The translations under genes were made by a program, and so were the position numbers. A DNA stretch of 37,239 bases, from contig JAFUWG010000020.1 of assembly GCA_017483605.1 (NCBI GenBank), positions 1-37,239 on the forward strand, written 5' to 3'. Below are positions 34,260 through 37,239 of the stretch, piece by piece. Positions within the stretch are counted from its first letter, which is position 1. Every line of letters begins with the position of its first letter. Under the pieces are notes generated by a model. That model did not search any database, was not told where the DNA came from, and saw only the letters and a list, made by a program, of their open reading frames with translations. Origin of the DNA: Bacteroidaceae bacterium. Lineage in GTDB: Bacteria > Bacteroidota > Bacteroidia > Bacteroidales > Bacteroidaceae.

Positions 34260-34919
34260 TTAGCCCCTTCGAGCCTGTTCGAGCAGTGCCTTCTGTGCAT
34301 CAGTCAGATGAGTCGGGATGGACACGTCAAACACGATGATGAGGTCTTTAGGCGTACCGTCACTCTTGATGCCGCCCTTCCCTTTCAAACGCACCTTCTT
34401 GCCAGGTTGCGTGCCAGGAGCCACCTTCAACTTGAATTTGCCGAAACTGGTGCTGAGAATCAGTTCACCACCCAGCATGGCTGTCCATGCGTCAATGGTG
34501 GTATGTGCTTCCACCTCCGACGGCTCCGTGCTGCGACGCGTGGCGCGTGTGCGACGACTGCCACCCATGCCCATACCGCCAAAGATTTGCTGGAAGAAAT
34601 CGCTCATGCCGCCTTCGCCGCCCATGTTGAAACTGAAGCCTTCAAACGGGTTGCCGCTGCCGCCTCCCGTGCCGAAGCCGCCAAACTGTTCCGCCTGCTT
34701 CCAGTTCTCGCCATATTGGTCATACTTGGCACGCTTTTCGGGGTCGTTCAGCACCTCGTATGCCTCATTCAGCATCTGGAACTTCGCCTTTGCCTTCGGG
34801 TCGTCTGGATGCAAGTCTGGGTGGAACTGCTTCGAACGCTTGCGGTAAGCAGCCCTTATGTCTTTCTGTGGGGTATCTTTCGGAATGCCCATCACTTTGT
34901 AATAATCAATAAATGCCAT
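34260..34919 (-). CDS. DnaJ-class co-chaperone (CbpA-like, single C-terminal domain)
   Basis: 219 residues. The J domain (1-70) has [20 protein letters not shown] and the HPD motif at 33-35 ([10 protein letters not shown]), needed to stimulate DnaK ATPase. A Gly/Phe-rich and Met-rich linker follows ([19 protein letters not shown]). Only about 90 residues of C-terminal substrate-binding domain remain ([17 protein letters not shown]), about half the usual two-domain region of CbpA (306 residues), so it is a shortened form; no zinc finger is present. No frameshift is visible. It is transcribed alone, divergent from the nucleotidase gene. Confidence 0.92.
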   Translation of the reverse strand: MAFIDYYKVMGIPKDTPQKDIRAAYRKRSKQFHPDLHPDDPKAKAKFQMLNEAYEVLNDPEKRAKYDQYGENWKQAEQFGGFGTGGGSGNPFEGFSFNMGGEGGMSDFFQQIFGGMGMGGSRRTRATRRSTEPSEVEAHTTIDAWTAMLGGELILSTSFGKFKLKVAPGTQPGKKVRLKGKGGIKSDGTPKDLIIVFDVSIPTHLTDAQKALLEQARRG

Positions 34920-35023
34920 ATCTTAGAAGTTTTGTTTACTAAAAAACACAACAAAAGAGATGCCATTTTACCCCTTTTGGCAGAAAGAGAGGGCAAAAAA
35001 CCTCTTTTTTGACATTTTTTTCT

Positions 35024-35031
35024 TAACTTTG
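35024..35031 (+). promoter_or_regulatory. Candidate -7 element of the metallophosphoesterase gene
   Basis: TAACTTTG, 37 bases before the ATG at 35068; the -33 region is T-rich without a clean TTTG at the right spacing. It supports the shorter start. Confidence 0.5.
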
Positions 35032-35067
35032 TCGGTCAAATGTGCCAGAAGTGACACTTTATCAGCC

Positions 35068-36750
35068 ATGAGCGAAGAGAGCAAGCATCTGAAAATCATC
35101 TTCACGACGGACGTACACGGCAACTATTTTCCATACGATTTCCGTCACGGACACTGGGGGAAAGGCAGCCTCCAGCGGGTGCACGCGTTTGTGGCAAAAG
35201 CCGTGCAGGAAAGTCCTGGCAACACGCTGCTGATTGACGGTGGAGACATGTTGCAGGGCGAACCGACGGCGTACTACTTCAACAACCATTGCCTACAGTC
35301 GCGCCACCGCGTGGCGGACATCTGCAACTACATCGGCTACGACGTGGCTGTGATTGGCAACCACGACATCGAGATGGGCAGACGCATCTTCGACAAGTAT
35401 GTGAAAGAGTGCAACTTTCCCATCCTCGGAGCCAACGTGATTGACACGACCACCAACGAGCCCTACTTCGAGCCCTACGAAATCTTCTATCGGCAAGGAC
35501 TGAAAATCGCCGTGATGGGCTTTATCACACCCGCCATCCCCCACTGGATTCCCAAAGAAATCTGGAAAGGAATGCGATTCGAAGGCATCAAAGAGAGTGC
35601 CGAAAAGTGGATGAAAATTGTGAAGGAAGAAGAAAAGCCCGACTTCGTGATTGGGCTGATGCACTCAGGCATGGACGAAGGTATCGTCACCCCCGACTAC
35701 AAGGAGAACGCCACACGCGAGACGGCTGAAGGCGTGGAAGGCTTCGACCTCATCCTCTACGGACACGACCACGCCAGCAACATGGAGGAAGTGACCACCC
35801 CCAACGGCAACAACGTGCCCTGCGTCAACCCCGGATGTTATGCCTACAGCGTGGCAGTCGTCGATGTGGACTTCCATCTCGACAAGCACGGCAACGTCAC
35901 CCACCACGAGACACAGTGCGCCCTCAACTACATCGGCACCCTCCACAATCAACACGCCGCCTCCTTCAAGCGACACTTCTCCTACCCCTTCCATGAGGTG
36001 AAACGCTTTGCCACCCAGAAGATTGGCACATTCCTCAACCGCGTGGATGTCACCGACGCCTATTTCGGTTCCTCCGCCTACATCGACCTCATACAAGCCC
36101 TCCAACTGAAAGTGAGCGGAGCCGACCTCTCCTTCACCGCCCCACTCTTCTTCAATGCCGCCATCGAGGCAGGCGACATCCGCGTGAGCAACCTCTTCGA
36201 CCTCTATCGCTTCGAAGACCACCTCTACACCCTGCTGCTCACCGGCGAGGAAATCAAGAACTATCTGGAGATGAGTTATGCCAGTTGGACACAGCAGATG
36301 CACTCACCCGACGACAACATGCTGCTCATCAGCCCCATGAAGAGCAACCCCGAACGCATGGGCTTCAAGAACTTCATCTTCAACTTCGACTCGGCAGCAG
36401 GCATCCGCTACGAAGTGGACGTCACAAAGCCCGAGGGACAAAAAGTCCGCATCTTCTCCATGGCAGACGGAAAGCTCTTCCTGATGAACGAGACCTACAC
36501 CGTCGCCATGACTGCCTACCGTGCCAACGGCGGCGGCGAACTGCTCACCAAGGGAGCCGGACTCTCCAAAGAAGAGATGGATTCACGCATCCTCAGCGTC
36601 AGCGAATACGACATCCGTCACTATCTGCTCGATTACATCAAGGAACTGGGGACCATCAATCCGCAAGCCAACAACCACTGGAAATTCGTGCCCGAAGACT
36701 GGGTTGCCCAAGCCACCCAAAGAGAAAGGAAAATCCTTTTCGGCGAATAA
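35068..36750 (+). CDS. 5'-nucleotidase / 2',3'-cyclic phosphodiesterase-type metallophosphoesterase (UshA-like)
   Basis: 560 residues, starting MSEESKHLKIIFTTDVHGNY. Metal-ligand motifs of the calcineurin-like fold are TDVHGN, DGGDMLQGEP, IGNHDIEMG, GLMHSGMDEG and LYGHDHAS. The C-terminal 5'-nucleotidase domain includes FNFDSAAGIRYEVDVTKPEG and YRANGGGELL. It likely hydrolyses nucleotides to nucleosides and phosphate. Family members are normally exported, but this one has no signal peptide: the candidate upstream ATG (34960) precedes the probable promoter. It could be cytoplasmic. A poly-A/T hairpin and tRNA-Asp follow. Confidence 0.9.
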   Translation: MSEESKHLKIIFTTDVHGNYFPYDFRHGHWGKGSLQRVHAFVAKAVQESPGNTLLIDGGDMLQGEPTAYYFNNHCLQSRHRVADICNYIGYDVAVIGNHDIEMGRRIFDKYVKECNFPILGANVIDTTTNEPYFEPYEIFYRQGLKIAVMGFITPAIPHWIPKEIWKGMRFEGIKESAEKWMKIVKEEEKPDFVIGLMHSGMDEGIVTPDYKENATRETAEGVEGFDLILYGHDHASNMEEVTTPNGNNVPCVNPGCYAYSVAVVDVDFHLDKHGNVTHHETQCALNYIGTLHNQHAASFKRHFSYPFHEVKRFATQKIGTFLNRVDVTDAYFGSSAYIDLIQALQLKVSGADLSFTAPLFFNAAIEAGDIRVSNLFDLYRFEDHLYTLLLTGEEIKNYLEMSYASWTQQMHSPDDNMLLISPMKSNPERMGFKNFIFNFDSAAGIRYEVDVTKPEGQKVRIFSMADGKLFLMNETYTVAMTAYRANGGGELLTKGAGLSKEEMDSRILSVSEYDIRHYLLDYIKELGTINPQANNHWKFVPEDWVAQATQRERKILFGE

Positions 36751-36752
36751 GC

Positions 36753-36784
36753 CACTTTTTTTCTCTTTTCCCGAAAAAAAAGTG
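36753..36784 (+). terminator. Possible terminator: A/T-only stem after the nucleotidase gene
   Basis: CACTTTTTTTC (36753-36763) pairs with GAAAAAAAAGTG (36773-36784). The stem is weak and A/T-rich, in the right place but not a standard G/C-rich terminator. Confidence 0.4.
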
Positions 36785-36792
36785 TCAAATCC

Positions 36793-36823
36793 TTTGTCAG
36801 TTTCACAAAATGTCGTACCTTTG
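36793..36823 (+). promoter_or_regulatory. Promoter of tRNA-Asp
   Basis: TTTG at 36793-36796, 19-base spacer, TACCTTTG at 36816-36823: perfect consensus match, 44 bases upstream of the mature tRNA. Confidence 0.9.
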
Positions 36824-36867
36824 CACTCGCAAAACGGCAAAAGCCCCACATTTTGCATAAATAGAAC

Positions 36868-36941
36868 GGTGCGTTAGTTCAGTAGGTTAGAATACATGCC
36901 TGTCACGCATGGGGTCACGAGTTCGAGTCTCGTACGCACCG
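36868..36941 (+). tRNA. tRNA-Asp (anticodon GTC)
   Basis: 74 bases. Acceptor stem GGTGCGT pairs with ACGCACC; D arm GTTC-AGTAGGTTA-GAAT; anticodon stem CATGC/GCATG with loop CTGTCAC, anticodon GTC; T arm ACGAG-TTCGAGT-CTCGT; discriminator G, as expected for tRNA-Asp. The 3' CCA is not encoded (CAA follows), so it needs adding by enzyme. Own promoter and terminator. Confidence 0.98.
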
Positions 36942-36942
36942 C

Positions 36943-36981
36943 AAAAGAGTTTCAAACACAGCGTTTGAAACTCTTTTTGTT
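36943..36981 (+). terminator. Intrinsic terminator of tRNA-Asp
   Basis: AAAAGAGTTTCAAAC / GTTTGAAACTCTTTT (36943-36957 with 36963-36977), 5-base loop, then TGTTTTT. Confidence 0.9.
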
Positions 36982-37019
36982 TTTCCCCCTTTCTCACCGT
37001 CCCCCATTTCCTTCCTCTT

Positions 37020-37239
37020 CGTTCCCCTTTTCCTCCCTCATCGTCCCCCTGCATAGGACAAAATTGCACGCTCGTCACCTCTAAAGTGGTGTGAGTCACA
37101 CCGCCCGAGTGGTCTGAGTCAGACCGCCTCGGTGGTGTGACTCAGAACACTCGGGCGGTGTGACTCACAACACTTTAGAGGTGACGAGCGTGAAATTTTG
37201 TCCTATGCAGGGGGACGATGAGGGAGGAAAAGGGGAACG
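37020..37239. repeat. 220-bp near-perfect palindrome with four 23-bp-period units (copy 2)
   Basis: Bases 37020-37129 match the reverse complement of 37130-37239 at 104 of 110 positions with no indels. The centre holds four 15-base near-palindromes starting at 37088, 37111, 37134 and 37157 (GGTGTGAGTCACACC, GGTCTGAGTCAGACC, GGTGTGACTCAGAAC, GGTGTGACTCACAAC), exactly 23 bases apart. The outer parts (CATAGGACAAAATT..CACG, CTCGTCACCTCTAAAGTG) are mirrored. The window ends where the visible symmetry ends; more may lie beyond. It is related to 9482-9577. Confidence 0.93.

Overview
The window looks like a chromosomal segment of a Bacteroidetes bacterium, most likely a Prevotella-type member of the Prevotellaceae. 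Evidence: promoters have the Bacteroidetes form (-33 TTTG / -7 TAnnTTTG, spacer about 17-20), start codons lack Shine-Dalgarno sequences, a predicted lipoprotein carries an acidic stretch right after its cysteine, and family types such as DUF3078, dockerin-bearing surface proteases and a 29-residue AURKAIP1/COX24-like protein are typical of the phylum. Most of it is housekeeping DNA of near 50% GC, interrupted by repeat-rich intergenic islands.

Layout. (1) 1-7847, minus strand: a two-gene surface-protein operon. A subtilisin-like protease with dockerin-like repeats and a C-terminal sorting-type tail overlaps by 4 bases a very large multidomain protein (three cohesin-like domains, two choice-of-anchor-D-like Ig domains, at least seven MBG repeats) that runs off the left edge. 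(2) 7848-9723: an accessory island with a structured leader, a 23-bp-period array, a small orphan nucleotidyltransferase flanked by direct repeats, and a palindromic repeat element. (3) 9724-15099, minus: ilvD-ilvB-ilvN-ilvC, the branched-chain amino acid pathway, with an unusual Cys-rich extension on IlvN. (4) 15350-17654, minus: riboflavin synthase, an SGNH hydrolase and a secreted protein of unknown function. (5) 17766-21714, plus: lipoprotein, GH51 arabinofuranosidase and CE2-type esterase, a small hemicellulose-trimming operon. (6) 21959-25440, plus: thrS-infC-rpmI-rplT, followed by fabD and a GH13 enzyme (25548-28130). (7) 28438-29793, minus: DUF3078 outer-membrane protein. (8) 29991-31799, plus: a tiny ribosomal-type protein and RNase G/E. 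(9) 31922-34919, minus: TPR sensor histidine kinase and a DnaJ-class chaperone. (10) 35068-36941, plus: a 5'-nucleotidase-type metallophosphoesterase and tRNA-Asp, followed by a 220-bp near-perfect palindrome at the right edge.

Four gene pairs overlap as ATGA (stop/start), suggesting translational coupling. The most unusual signal is in the intergenic DNA: three sequence-unrelated families of non-coding tandem repeats (8.2 kb, 9.5/37.1 kb, 17.0 kb) all have an exact 23-bp period. The most interesting protein pair is the dockerin-type protease coupled to a cohesin-like/MBG scaffold, a possible non-cellulosomal surface complex. All assignments rest on reading the sequence; no database search was run.
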